This document shows, one piece after another, positions 35,698 through 44,449 of a DNA stretch of 64,000 nucleotides. The translations under genes and the position numbers were made by a program. The notes under the pieces were generated by a model. That model ran no database searches. It was not told where the DNA came from and saw only the letters and a list, made by a program, of their open reading frames with translations. The stretch is from NCBI RefSeq assembly GCF_018882185.1, contig NZ_JACVOY010000003.1:1-64000 (forward strand), read 5' to 3'. This DNA is from Polynucleobacter sp. AP-Latsch-80-C2 (GTDB taxonomy: Bacteria; Pseudomonadota; Gammaproteobacteria; Burkholderiales; Burkholderiaceae). Positions within the stretch are counted from its first letter, which is position 1. Every line of letters begins with the position of its first letter.

Positions 35698-36639
35698 ATG
35701 TTGTTTACCCCAGCCGAAACTAAAGTAATAGTCGTTGGAGGTGGCACGATGGGTGCAGACGTTGCCGCCGTCTGCGCACGCGGTGGATGTGCGGTGCAGG
35801 TGGTTGAACCCACCACTGAGCGTCGCGCCCTGTTGCCGGATTACTTTGCAAATACCCTGACCGAGCTCGGCTACGAAAACCGCATTCATCTTTTGAGTGT
35901 TGCGGGATCTCTAGAAGAAGTGGATTGGGCTGATGTTGATCTGGTCATTGAATGTGTGCCTGAGCGTCTCGATATCAAACAAGAGTTATTTGCAAAACTT
36001 GAAAAGTATGCAAAACCAGAGGCCGTCTTAGCGAGTAACAGCACTAGTTTTCCTATTAGCCAGATTGCAGATGGCTTAAAAACCTCCGCCCGAATGATTG
36101 GCCTTCACTTTTTTATGCCTGCCCATTTAATTCCCTGCGTAGAAGTTGTTTATGGTGAAAAAACTTCACCAATGGTTGGTGAAAGCCTTACGAAGCTAAT
36201 GACAGCGTGCGGCATGATGCCGGTGACCGTGAAAAAAGATTTACCAGGTTTTTTGGCCAATCGTTTGCAGCATGCTTTATCCAGAGAAGCTTTTGCGATG
36301 GTGGATGCTGGTATTTGCACGCCAGAAGATATTGATAAGGCAGTACGTTTTGGTTTTGGATTCCGATACATTGCTGCTGGTCCTGCAATGCAGCGTGATC
36401 ATGCTGGTCTTGAAATTCATGCTGCAGGAGGCGCTACGATTTATCCGTCTCTCAATAACTCTGCAACCATTGCGAAATGTTTGAGTGAGCGAGTAGATAG
36501 CGGCAAGTTTGGTATGAAAACAGGTGAGGGATTTTATTCTTGGACTGCAGAATCCATTGCGGCAGAGCGTAAACGTTATCAAAATGCATTACGTGACGGC
36601 TTAAAAATTATTCAGAAAGAGCTGCCCGAGATTAAATAA
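35698..36639 (+). CDS. 3-hydroxyacyl-CoA dehydrogenase family NAD-binding protein
   Basis: A 313-aa enzyme with the Rossmann loop GGGTMGADVA at about 15-24 and the catalytic His in GLHFFMPAHL. ECVPERLDIKQELFAKL and ASNSTSFPIS are family hallmarks. The C-terminal domain starts near residue 185. The length is like that of lambda-crystallin/L-gulonate dehydrogenase types and short fatty-acid enzymes, so the substrate may be a free hydroxy acid and not a CoA ester. It diverges from the 2-hydroxyacid dehydrogenase operon with 84 bases between, and a shared regulator is possible. Confidence 0.85.
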   Translation: MLFTPAETKVIVVGGGTMGADVAAVCARGGCAVQVVEPTTERRALLPDYFANTLTELGYENRIHLLSVAGSLEEVDWADVDLVIECVPERLDIKQELFAKLEKYAKPEAVLASNSTSFPISQIADGLKTSARMIGLHFFMPAHLIPCVEVVYGEKTSPMVGESLTKLMTACGMMPVTVKKDLPGFLANRLQHALSREAFAMVDAGICTPEDIDKAVRFGFGFRYIAAGPAMQRDHAGLEIHAAGGATIYPSLNNSATIAKCLSERVDSGKFGMKTGEGFYSWTAESIAAERKRYQNALRDGLKIIQKELPEIK

Positions 36640-36650
36640 TTTCGGTAGTC

Positions 36651-37856
36651 TTAAGAAATATCTTTAAGGTGTAATTTGCGCAGGTGGGGTGCGAGGCGAT
36701 AGGTTAGCAGTACAACGGCAATCGTAGCGGCTCCACCAAACACAATCGAGGGCACTAAGCCCATCACGCTAGCAGCCAGTCCCGATTCGAGTGCGCCCAA
36801 TTCATTTGAGGAGCCGATGAAGATGCCATTGATGGCGCTGATTCTGCCGCGCATATGATCTGGTGTCTTGAGTTGCATCACGCTGCCTCGGATGACTACC
36901 GATATCGAGTCGCAGCATCCAGAGATAAACAAGAAGAATGCACATAGCCAAAGATTGTTTGAGATTCCGAAGGCAATAATCGCCAAACCAAATCCAGCAA
37001 CTGATAAGAACAGGTATCTACCAGAGTCATTTAGCAAGGGTCGTCTTGCGAGATAAATACCAGTCAGTACGGCGCCTGCTGCTGGTGCGGCTCGCAAAAT
37101 TCCAAGGGTTTCTGGGCCGGAATTCAGCACCTCTTTAACAAAGGCTGGAAGAATAGACACGGCACCACCAAAGAGCACTGCAAACATATCTAGCGCCATC
37201 ACACTCAGAATCAGTTCATGCTTTCGGACGTAATGAAAGCCCTCTAGAAAACTCTTTAAAAATTGATTGGAGAGGGTGCTACTCTTTTCTTGTGCCACTT
37301 TAATAAAGGTAATGCCATATAGACCAAAGGCGCCACAGCATGCAGCGAGCAAATAGGTCCACTCTAGACCTGCAAAGCCGATCATTAAGCCGCCGAGCCC
37401 TGGTCCTGCGACTACACAAATTTGGAAGGCGGATGAGGCATAGGCGGTATAGCGTGGCAGCTGGTCCCTGGGAATAATTTGACCAAATAATGCTTGGTAG
37501 GAGGGGCGCAATAGAGCTCGACCAACACCGATAAAGGCTACAGCGCTATAAATCAGGGGTACTGGTGGGGTAAGCCAACCCATAGCAACCGCTGCCAGAA
37601 ATAAGCCCACCAACATATGGATGACACAGGCGATGGCTGCGATTCGTGTTCGAGAGTAATGGTCAACTGCATGCCCCGAATATAGGGCAAGCGTGAAGTA
37701 GGGAATGAGCTCTGCAAGACCAATTAAGCCAAGAGAAACGACGCTATTGGTGATTTCGTAAAGATGCCAGCCTACGGCTACCATCGTAATTTGATAACTG
37801 AGTGTTGCACCAATGCGGTAGAGCAGTAGGGTTCTGAAGGCTTTACTGGGATTCAT
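36651..37856 (-). CDS. MFS transporter (EntS/MFS_3-like)
   Basis: A 401-aa transporter with about 12 helices. LYSGHAVDHYSRTRI at about 58-72 is the loop 2-3 signature, and MQLKTPDHMRGRISAING is typical of the EntS-like group that exports siderophores, macrolides or other compounds. It is encoded alone, converging on the 3-hydroxyacyl-CoA dehydrogenase-like gene and diverging from the cytochrome b gene. The exported compound is unknown. Confidence 0.87.
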   Translation of the reverse strand: MNPSKAFRTLLLYRIGATLSYQITMVAVGWHLYEITNSVVSLGLIGLAELIPYFTLALYSGHAVDHYSRTRIAAIACVIHMLVGLFLAAVAMGWLTPPVPLIYSAVAFIGVGRALLRPSYQALFGQIIPRDQLPRYTAYASSAFQICVVAGPGLGGLMIGFAGLEWTYLLAACCGAFGLYGITFIKVAQEKSSTLSNQFLKSFLEGFHYVRKHELILSVMALDMFAVLFGGAVSILPAFVKEVLNSGPETLGILRAAPAAGAVLTGIYLARRPLLNDSGRYLFLSVAGFGLAIIAFGISNNLWLCAFFLFISGCCDSISVVIRGSVMQLKTPDHMRGRISAINGIFIGSSNELGALESGLAASVMGLVPSIVFGGAATIAVVLLTYRLAPHLRKLHLKDIS

Positions 37857-37900
37857 GAATGTTCTTTAGTTTAAGACAGATCGTGCTTTATTCTTAAGGT

Positions 37901-38584
37901 ATGAAGAAAATCATTCGCGTATGGGACTTGCCAATCCGAGTATTTCATTGGCTATTGGTGGTTTGCATCGTTGGTAGCTTGGTGACGATCAACTTAGGCG
38001 ATTACGCCATTCAATGGCATGCGTATTTTGGCTACAGTATTTTGGTCTTATTAATTTTCCGCATTTTTTGGGGTTTTATAGGATCCACACATGCCCGCTT
38101 TTCTACCTTCTTTCCAACCAAGGCAGGAATATTTAATTACTTGAGCGGAAAGTCTCCTCGCGTATTAGGGCACAACCCTCTCGGCGCCCTCTCTGTTTTT
38201 GCTTTGCTATTTGTTTTATGTGTTCAGGTGTTCACGGGTTTATTTGTAGATGATGAGGTGACTTTCCAGGGTCCGTTAGCAAAATACGTCCCCAACTTTT
38301 TAGTGTCATTCTTCTCGGAAATTCATGAGGGCAATCAGGTGGTGATCTATACATTAATTACCATTCATATTGCAGCCATTCTTTTTTACAAAAAAATCAA
38401 AGGCGAAGATCTGATTACACCAATGTTGAGTGGCGATAAAGAAATAGATCCAAGCGAGGAGGCGAATTATTCACCTGCTGACTTGGGCCGACCATCCAAA
38501 GATGGTTTTATTCAGCGCACGCTTGCGTTGATTCTATTAAGCGTGATCGCGGTGGTAGTGGGTTACTTCATTACTTCTTCTTAA
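37901..38584 (+). CDS. Cytochrome b/b6-type membrane protein (b561/hydrogenase-type)
   Basis: A 227-aa protein with four main helices and a C-terminal fifth. Heme ligands are likely His15 in VFHWLLV, His in IQWHAYFG, and His in ITIHIAAILFY. The KIKGEDLITPMLSGDKE sequence after helix four is typical of hydrogenase-type cytochrome b proteins. It oxidises or reduces the quinone pool and may partner the cytochrome c-prime encoded on the opposite strand. The two genes overlap at their 3-prime ends by 14 bases. Confidence 0.87.
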   Translation: MKKIIRVWDLPIRVFHWLLVVCIVGSLVTINLGDYAIQWHAYFGYSILVLLIFRIFWGFIGSTHARFSTFFPTKAGIFNYLSGKSPRVLGHNPLGALSVFALLFVLCVQVFTGLFVDDEVTFQGPLAKYVPNFLVSFFSEIHEGNQVVIYTLITIHIAAILFYKKIKGEDLITPMLSGDKEIDPSEEANYSPADLGRPSKDGFIQRTLALILLSVIAVVVGYFITSS

Positions 38585-39023
38585 AGTCGTCATGGCAACC
38601 TTTACAGGTTTGCCCTGCAGCACCAAAGGCCTTCTTAATACTTTCAAGATCACCTGATTGAGCGGCAGTATTGAGATTAGCAACAGCAACTTGCATTTTG
38701 TCAGCAGCTGCTTTGAACTTCGCGTTATCAGACCAAATTTCTGGTTTTGCTTTGCCGCCTTCAGTGCCAGGACCAAAAGCTTGCCAAGGTAAGGTAGACA
38801 TCATTACTACGATCTCTGCATTTTTGCTCACATCGTCTTTGTTGTAGGGTGCTGTACCTTTAACCACAGAACCAATTCTTCCGAAATGAGTGTTAATGAT
38901 CGTCATGACACTTTGACGATATTCAATTGCTTTTTCTGCATTTTGAAATTGAGCAAATGCCGAACCTGCGCCAATTGCTAAAACAGTCGCGGCACTCGCT
39001 AAAATAATTTTCTCTAGTTTCAT
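38571..39023 (-). CDS. Cytochrome c-prime
   Basis: A 150-aa periplasmic four-helix-bundle cytochrome. A signal peptide ends near residue 24 (SAFA). The heme motif CKGCH sits near the C-terminus, as in all class II c cytochromes, and FGRIGSVVKG early in helix one is typical. Cytochromes c-prime bind NO and CO and can protect against nitrosative stress. Its 3-prime end overlaps the converging cytochrome b gene by 14 bases. Heme attachment would rely on the Ccm system in this window. Confidence 0.92.
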   Translation of the reverse strand: MKLEKIILASAATVLAIGAGSAFAQFQNAEKAIEYRQSVMTIINTHFGRIGSVVKGTAPYNKDDVSKNAEIVVMMSTLPWQAFGPGTEGGKAKPEIWSDNAKFKAAADKMQVAVANLNTAAQSGDLESIKKAFGAAGQTCKGCHDDFKKK

Positions 39024-39116
39024 ATGGGACCTCTATTGATTAGGCGGTTGAGAAGGGGCAAAACCAACTGTAAATTGAGCATACTCCAGAATGTTGTCTT
39101 TTGCCGCTGCAACCAA

Positions 39117-39779
39117 CTAGAGAATCATTTGCAGGGGCAACGTGATGAGATAGAGCAGCCACTTAAAAAATGCCATAAGGGGTTCCATCCATAGGCTACC
39201 AATGATTCCAGTAAATACCAGGGCTAGCACAATGAAAAATCCCCATGGCTCCAGTTTTCCCAGGGCGATAGACTGACGCGCAGGAAGCAAGCTCGACAAA
39301 ATGCGGCCCCCATCCAAGGGTGGCAGGGGAAAGAGATTAAATACCAAAAGACCAAGATTCCAGGTGATACCACCTTGAGCCATGGAGATAAAGAATTTTT
39401 CATCAAGCCCAAAACCCAGAAGGCAGATGAGCAAAATTGCCCAAATGATTGCCTGAATGAAGTTAGAGCCTGGTCCAGCCAGGGCAACCCAGATCGAGTC
39501 TATTCGGGGGTTTCTTAGGCGTCCAAAGTTCACGGGTACAGGCTTGGCATAACCTACTAAAAATGGAGATCCAGTAAGCAGAAGGGCTAGAGGGATCAGA
39601 ATGGTGCCCACAGGGTCTATATGTTTTGCCGGGTTCAGGCTGACACGGCCGAGCATGTAGGCGGTATTGTCACCAAACTTTCGAGCAGCATACCCATGGG
39701 CAGCCTCATGAATCGTAATGGCGAAAATCAAGGGAATCGCATTAATGGCGACGGCTTGGATAGAATAGTCAGTAATCAT
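39117..39779 (-). CDS. Site-2 protease family (M50) membrane metallopeptidase
   Basis: A 220-aa membrane protease. The zinc motif HEAAH is at 24-28 in the first helix. NLFPLPPLDGGR supplies the third ligand (Asp) near residues 148-159. The PVNFGRLRNP loop is typical of the YwhC/rhomboid-like short M50 group. Substrates of this group are unknown. The gene is encoded alone and diverges from the small Pro/Gly-rich gene that starts 28 bases away. Confidence 0.9.
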   Translation of the reverse strand: MITDYSIQAVAINAIPLIFAITIHEAAHGYAARKFGDNTAYMLGRVSLNPAKHIDPVGTILIPLALLLTGSPFLVGYAKPVPVNFGRLRNPRIDSIWVALAGPGSNFIQAIIWAILLICLLGFGLDEKFFISMAQGGITWNLGLLVFNLFPLPPLDGGRILSSLLPARQSIALGKLEPWGFFIVLALVFTGIIGSLWMEPLMAFFKWLLYLITLPLQMIL

Positions 39780-39807
39780 GGCAATATGATATCCATAGGA
39801 GCAAAAA

Positions 39808-39975
39808 TTGACTGACGATAAAAAACCCGACCCAAAGACCCCAGCAAAGCCCGTAGTCGCTAAGCCCCCAGCACGCCCCCCAGTTCCTAAGGGTCCATCA
39901 GGCCCAGCCGGAAGGCCTCAGGCAGGCTTTGGTGGCGGAAAAGGCATGATGCGCAAGGCCGGCCGCGGTCGATAG
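39808..39975 (+). CDS. Small Pro/Gly-rich basic protein, TTG start, unknown function
   Basis: I do not recognise this 55-aa protein. It starts at TTG 39808 with AGGAG six bases upstream and ends at TAG 39973-39975. The first half is rich in Lys and Pro, with PAKP and PPARPP repeats. The second half is glycine-rich and ends in a cluster of Lys and Arg (MMRKAGRGR). Composition suggests a disordered, nucleic-acid-binding or ribosome-associated peptide. It is divergent to the M50 protease gene and is followed after 44 bases by a 45-aa membrane peptide. No ATG start is available in the frame ahead of its Pro-rich region. Confidence 0.6.
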   Translation: MTDDKKPDPKTPAKPVVAKPPARPPVPKGPSGPAGRPQAGFGGGKGMMRKAGRGR

Positions 39976-40019
39976 TGGATAATTAAGCAATTATTTAATG
40001 TGTTTACAGAGGATTTAGC

Positions 40020-40157
40020 ATGAACGAATGGCATAACGAATCTAAAGAAGAAATTAACAAAAAGATCATTACTTTGATCGTGATGTTGGCCGCTGCGACT
40101 AGCTTGGCTATTTTGTTTGCATTAGTAGCTGCTCATATTGGTTACGTATTCGGTTAA
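40020..40157 (+). CDS. Small single-helix membrane protein, unknown function
   Basis: A 45-aa protein from ATG 40020 to TAA 40155-40157. A charged, soluble start (NESKEEINKK) is followed by one hydrophobic helix at about 16-40 and the end GYVFG. AGAGG lies about six bases upstream of the ATG. It sits between the Pro/Gly-rich gene and the dioxygenase gene on the same strand. The coding potential is judged by ribosome site, helix and clean spacing only. No family is recognised. Confidence 0.6.
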   Translation: MNEWHNESKEEINKKIITLIVMLAAATSLAILFALVAAHIGYVFG

Positions 40158-40166
40158 TTTGAATTC

Positions 40167-40946
40167 ATGACGAGCCATCGCCAACCTGCAGTATTCGCTG
40201 GCCATGGCAGTCCGATGTATGCCTTAGAACCCAATCGCTTTACAGCGGCATGGGCTCAGCTTGGTAAATCATTGAAACGCCCAGATGCAGTTCTTGTCAT
40301 CTCGGCACATTGGGTAACCCGCGGGGTTTGGGTTACTGCAATGGCAAAGCCTAAAACGATTCACGACTTTGGCGGATTTCCGCAGCCCCTTTTTGATATT
40401 CAATATCCAGCACCTGGGAGCCCTGCGCTTGCAGATCGCGTTAAAGAATTATTAAATGTCCCAGTTGTTCTCGAAGAGAATGAATGGGGTATTGATCATG
40501 GTGCTTGGTCTGTATTGAAGTACATGTATCCAGACGCGGACGTTCCAATTGTGCAGCTCAGTCTAGATGGCTCAATGTCTGCTCATGAGCACTACGAGTT
40601 AGCTAAACAGTTAAGACCTTTGCGAGATGAGAATATTTTGATTCTCTCTAGCGGTAATGTGGTTCATAACCTGCGCACCATCGATTGGCATGACAATGCT
40701 GAGCCTGCTCATTGGGCAAAAGATTTCAATGCATTTTTTAGTTCAGAAATGCGCGCCAATCATCATGAGCCGCTGATCAATTGGCAGGCTTATGGTGATG
40801 CTGCCCATTTATCCATTCCAACGCCAGAGCATTACTGGCCAGCTTTATATACTTTGGCGCTACAGCAAGATGATGAGCAAGCTCAGATTTACATCGATGG
40901 TATTGAGATGAGCTCAATCAGTATGTTGGGCTTTTCAATTCAATAG
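40167..40946 (+). CDS. DODA-type extradiol aromatic ring-opening dioxygenase (LigB superfamily)
   Basis: A 259-aa class III extradiol dioxygenase-like protein. Active-site histidines are visible in [11 protein letters not shown] (His13) and ISAHWVTRG (His47), with a third candidate in [21 protein letters not shown] is a family hallmark. Members (YgiD, plant DODA) cleave catechols such as DOPA using iron or zinc. The natural substrate here is unknown. It is followed by crcB after ten bases and may be co-transcribed with it. Confidence 0.88.
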   Translation: MTSHRQPAVFAGHGSPMYALEPNRFTAAWAQLGKSLKRPDAVLVISAHWVTRGVWVTAMAKPKTIHDFGGFPQPLFDIQYPAPGSPALADRVKELLNVPVVLEENEWGIDHGAWSVLKYMYPDADVPIVQLSLDGSMSAHEHYELAKQLRPLRDENILILSSGNVVHNLRTIDWHDNAEPAHWAKDFNAFFSSEMRANHHEPLINWQAYGDAAHLSIPTPEHYWPALYTLALQQDDEQAQIYIDGIEMSSISMLGFSIQ

Positions 40947-40956
40947 AACGCTAATT

Positions 40957-41334
40957 ATGTGGTTATCCTTTCTAGCAATATTTTGTGGTGCAGGTCTCGG
41001 CGCTTTATTGCGAGCAGGCTTTAATTTATTGACCGTTGGTACTGCTTCGATTATTCCGCTTGGAACTTTGTTAGCTAATATGGTTGGTGGCTACCTAGTC
41101 GGAATAGCGGTGGCGTTTTTTGGTAACAACCCCAGCCTTTCGCCGGAGTGGAAGTTGTTTGTGATCACGGGATTCTTAGGGGGGCTCACTACCTTCTCGA
41201 GCTTCTCTGCTGAGGTAGTAGGCTTTATACAGCGTGGAGAGTTTACTTGGGCTTTAGGCACCGCTCTATTGCATCTCATTGGTTCTCTCGTGCTCACTTT
41301 CTTGGGTATCTTGACTTACCAAGCTCTCAAATAA
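40957..41334 (+). CDS. crcB: Fluoride channel CrcB/Fluc
   Basis: A 125-aa protein with four helices. [27 protein letters not shown] (with the conserved Asn) and [15 protein letters not shown] are the signature blocks of the Fluc fluoride channel, which works as an antiparallel dimer to export fluoride. I looked for a fluoride riboswitch ahead of it; the ten-base gap to the previous gene leaves no room. It converges on a TctC gene across a terminator. Confidence 0.94.
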   Translation: MWLSFLAIFCGAGLGALLRAGFNLLTVGTASIIPLGTLLANMVGGYLVGIAVAFFGNNPSLSPEWKLFVITGFLGGLTTFSSFSAEVVGFIQRGEFTWALGTALLHLIGSLVLTFLGILTYQALK

Positions 41335-41362
41335 AAAAAAGGAAGCCTCGTCAGAGACTTCC
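41333..41362 (-). terminator. Terminator of the minus-strand TctC gene
   Basis: On the minus strand an eight-pair stem with one mismatch (arms at 41341-41349 and 41354-41362, loop of four) is followed by eight T residues. It ends the transcript of the TctC gene at 41384-42367 and lies beside the crcB stop. Confidence 0.85.
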
Positions 41363-41383
41363 CTTAATCTTCCTCAGAATAAT

Positions 41384-42367
41384 TTACTCTGGTTTGATAT
41401 TGGCAATCTTCACGACTGCTCCCCATTTGCTTGATTCTGATTTAATGAGAGCGGCAAAATCAGCTGGAGTTCCGCCGCCAATTTCATTTCCTTGGGAGAG
41501 CATCAATTCACGCAATTGCGGATCTTTTAATGCCTCATTAGCCGCAGCATTGAGTTTATCGATAATGGCCTTCGGCGTCCCTTTAGGAGCGATCAGCCCC
41601 TGCCAATTCAACACTTCAACTTTAGGGTAGCCAACTTCCGCAAAGCTAGGCACGTTTGGCAGTAGTGGTGAGCGCTTCTTGCTGGTGATGGCAATAGGAC
41701 GAAGCTTATCAGCCTTAATACTGGGCATTGCTGAGTACATTTGATCGAACATCATCGTGACATTGCCCGCCATCAAATCAGTGAGTCCAGCTGAGCCACT
41801 CTTGTAAGGTACATGAATCATTTCAATGCCGGCATTTTGCTCAAAAATTTCTGCAGATAATTGATGGCTACCACCAATACCACCTGAAGAGAATGTCAAC
41901 ACACCAGGTTTTGCTTTGGCTGCATCCACAATATCTTTAACTGTCTTATAAGGGGAGTTTGGATTAACTACTAAGACTAGTGGGCCTTTTTCAATCAATG
42001 CGATCGGCGTTAAATCAACCTCAGGGTCATAGCGTAAATTACCAAACAGAGTTTTGTTTACTGCCATTGGAGCAAAGTTGCCCATGCCAATGGTGTAACC
42101 ATCTGGAGTCGCTCTTGCAATATATTCCGTTCCAATATTGCCGCCAGCACCTGGCTTGTTATCAACAATGATCGGTTGTTTGAGGATGACACTCATTTTT
42201 TGAGCAATTTGGCGACTACGAGAATCTGCTCCGCCACCAGCGCCATAAGGAACGATGAAGTTAATCGGTTTATTTGGGTAGCCGGCCTGTGCTTGCGCTG
42301 TGCCTTGGAAGATACTCAGCATAGCCAGCGCTAACAGAGCAGGTGCGAATGATTTTGCAAATTTCAT
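41384..42367 (-). CDS. Bug/TctC family substrate-binding protein (3)
   Basis: A 327-aa receptor with a signal peptide ending AQA near residue 27. YPNKPINFIVPYGAGGGADS, NKPGAGGNIGTEYIA and DGYTIGMGNF follow the Bug pattern. It lies twelve bases downstream of the second chromate-transporter gene on the same strand and ends at its own terminator, so it is the last gene of that operon. No TctAB permease is nearby. Confidence 0.9.
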   Translation of the reverse strand: MKFAKSFAPALLALAMLSIFQGTAQAQAGYPNKPINFIVPYGAGGGADSRSRQIAQKMSVILKQPIIVDNKPGAGGNIGTEYIARATPDGYTIGMGNFAPMAVNKTLFGNLRYDPEVDLTPIALIEKGPLVLVVNPNSPYKTVKDIVDAAKAKPGVLTFSSGGIGGSHQLSAEIFEQNAGIEMIHVPYKSGSAGLTDLMAGNVTMMFDQMYSAMPSIKADKLRPIAITSKKRSPLLPNVPSFAEVGYPKVEVLNWQGLIAPKGTPKAIIDKLNAAANEALKDPQLRELMLSQGNEIGGGTPADFAALIKSESSKWGAVVKIANIKPE

Positions 42368-42379
42368 AATGGATCCAGT

Positions 42380-42901
42380 TTAGATAAAACCAAACAAGCC
42401 TAAAACAGCACCCACAACAATTAAATACAAAGGGTGCCAACGTGTGAATAATGTAAAAGCAATTGTGGCTAGGGTCAAGGCGTAAGCAGCGGGGCTATGA
42501 TTGATTTGAAGCGCAATTTGCCAGGCGGATGAGAGAACGAGGCCAATGGCTAATGCCGCAGCTGCATATTGGATGGATTTTTTCTTGTGAGGATCTTTAA
42601 TTCCCAAAATCAGGCGTTGTAGGTAAAAGATCAAAATAGAGGAAGGCCATGCAATGGCCAGTGTGGCGATGAGTGCCCCAATAACCCCATAAATATGCCA
42701 GCCCAATAAGGTTACCGTCATAAAGTTTGGACCGGGCGCTGCTTGCGCTATCGCAAAATAATCAGAAAATGTTTGAACGTCGATCCAGTGTTCTTGATTG
42801 ACGGCAAGATTAAAGAGTACGGGGAGTAGCGCATTTACGCCACCAAAGGCGACCAGGGAGAAAGCAGAAAGCTTTAAAAATAAGCTAAGAAGGATGCTCA
42901 T
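42380..42901 (-). CDS. Chromate transporter ChrA-domain protein (second half)
   Basis: A 173-aa single CHR domain with about five helices. The LVAFGGVNALLPVLFNLAV and AIAQAAPGPNFMTVTLLG motifs are the conserved CHR blocks. It pairs with the next gene upstream, and the two CHR halves form the active transporter as a heterodimer in split systems. The ATGA overlap of four bases supports coupled translation. Chromate is the known substrate of the family, but small CHR pairs may move other anions. Confidence 0.88.
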   Translation of the reverse strand: MSILLSLFLKLSAFSLVAFGGVNALLPVLFNLAVNQEHWIDVQTFSDYFAIAQAAPGPNFMTVTLLGWHIYGVIGALIATLAIAWPSSILIFYLQRLILGIKDPHKKKSIQYAAAALAIGLVLSSAWQIALQINHSPAAYALTLATIAFTLFTRWHPLYLIVVGAVLGLFGFI

Positions 42902-43437
42902 CCTTTATATGCTTTCTTCCAAGCCAACACTATGGCTAGTGGTGAGGCGATCAGCACTACCCAACCTAAGCCAAGATGAAAATAGCTTGCGCACAAAATC
43001 GTTACGATGACTACCAATAGCATCGCTGGGTAACGAAACTCATCCCGCAGCATCTTAAATCCAGTCGAGGCAATCAAGCCAACGCCGACCGCAGAGATTC
43101 CACGCAAAACGCCTTTTACAGAATCTAGATAGCTGTAATGGTCGTATAAGACTGCCAGTAGCATGACCAGAGAGATGGGTCCTAGAGTGAGTCCTAATAC
43201 TGAGGCAAAGGCGCCCTTGGCTCCAGCAAAGCGTGAGCCTACGCATACAGCAACGTTGACAATGTTGGGCCCGGGAACGATTTGGCAGATACCTAGAATT
43301 GCACTAAATTCTTCTGAAGTCAGAATCTTGTCGCGTTCTACTAAGGTGCGCCGTGCCCATGGTAGTACTCCACCAAAACCAGACATACCAATTTTGCTAA
43401 AGCTAATGAAGAGCTGTAAGGGTGTTAACTGATTCAA
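42898..43437 (-). CDS. Chromate transporter ChrA-domain protein (first half)
   Basis: A 179-aa CHR domain. FSKIGMSGFGGVLPWARR in the first helix region and GICQIVPGPNIVNVAV in the second are the conserved blocks. It starts the operon with its partner CHR gene and the TctC gene. It begins 15 bases before a hydroxyacid dehydrogenase gene end on the same strand, so read-through from that operon is possible. Confidence 0.88.
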   Translation of the reverse strand: MNQLTPLQLFISFSKIGMSGFGGVLPWARRTLVERDKILTSEEFSAILGICQIVPGPNIVNVAVCVGSRFAGAKGAFASVLGLTLGPISLVMLLAVLYDHYSYLDSVKGVLRGISAVGVGLIASTGFKMLRDEFRYPAMLLVVIVTILCASYFHLGLGWVVLIASPLAIVLAWKKAYKG

Positions 43438-43452
43438 GATGAAAAAAGCTTT

Positions 43453-44427
43453 TTATTGAGACTTAAAAGGATGTGGAATGGATCTATTTTCTAGCCACGC
43501 TTCTAATGTTTGTGTGATGCCTTTGGAGAAGGTTTCAAAAATAGGCTCCGCAATAAATCCTAAATGAGGGGTCACTAGTAAGTTAGGTGTATTACGCAGC
43601 GAATCATTTTCTGGGAGTGGCTCAACATCAAAGACGTCAACTGCTGCTTGACCAGGTCTTCCGGCTTTTAATGCTTTTTGAAGATCAGTCATGTTAATTA
43701 AGGCCGAGCGTGAGGTATTCACCAAGATGGCATCGGGGCGCATGAGGGCAAGTTGATCTGCTGAGATAAGACCTTTGGTGCCGGGCCCTGCAACTAAATG
43801 CATCGTGACAATCTTCGAGGTATTGAGTAATTCTTCTAGGCTGACTGACTTTGCATTTTCTGCGGCAGCGCGTTCGGGAGTCATGCGCGGACTCCAGGTA
43901 ACTACTTTCATGCCAAAGGCTGCGCCAACACGCGCTACACGACTGCCAATAGACCCTAAACCCATGACGCCAAGACGTTCCCCTGCAAGCATCGGGAGCA
44001 CCGATAATTCATCGCGCCAGCCTCCGGAGGAGATGAGTTTGTTTTCTTCTACCAAGCGCTTGGAGGCTCCTAGGATTAGGGCCCAAGTCAGTTCAGCAGT
44101 GGTTTCTTTAGAGGGTCCACCAGGCGTTACTCCAATCGGAATATTGCGGGCAATTAAAGCTGCAGAATCTAGGGTGCCATTACGTTCACCCGTAAACATC
44201 AGAAACTTCAGCTTGGGTAAGCGTGCAATCATTGCTTCATTAAAGGGCGATCGATCACGCACAATGGCGATCCCATCGGCATCCTTCACCGCCTCATATA
44301 AGGCTTCGTCACGCAATGGCTCATGATGAATGGTGACCTTCGCTAGGGCATCCAACTTATCCCATTTTGAAAAGCGACGAAGAGCGCGCTCGTAATCTCC
44401 CAGAATGACAATATTAGGCTGAGTCAT
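43453..44427 (-). CDS. D-2-hydroxyacid dehydrogenase family protein
   Basis: A 324-aa NAD-dependent enzyme. The dinucleotide loop GLGSIG is at about 154-159. Arg in NTSRSALIN, Glu in DVEPLPEND and His in TPHLGFI form the catalytic triad. The segment after the second strand has TWSPRMTPERAA, in place of an acidic residue expected for strict NAD use. The gene is last in an operon with PrpD and a TctC gene, so it may reduce or oxidise a hydroxy acid taken up by that system. Confidence 0.86.
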   Translation of the reverse strand: MTQPNIVILGDYERALRRFSKWDKLDALAKVTIHHEPLRDEALYEAVKDADGIAIVRDRSPFNEAMIARLPKLKFLMFTGERNGTLDSAALIARNIPIGVTPGGPSKETTAELTWALILGASKRLVEENKLISSGGWRDELSVLPMLAGERLGVMGLGSIGSRVARVGAAFGMKVVTWSPRMTPERAAAENAKSVSLEELLNTSKIVTMHLVAGPGTKGLISADQLALMRPDAILVNTSRSALINMTDLQKALKAGRPGQAAVDVFDVEPLPENDSLRNTPNLLVTPHLGFIAEPIFETFSKGITQTLEAWLENRSIPHPFKSQ

Positions 44428-44449
44428 AGTCGCGCGCTTTCTGAGTTAA

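Noticed and set aside
40947..40956. Fluoride riboswitch ahead of crcB
   Set aside because: Only ten bases separate crcB from the previous gene, so there is no room for the known aptamer.
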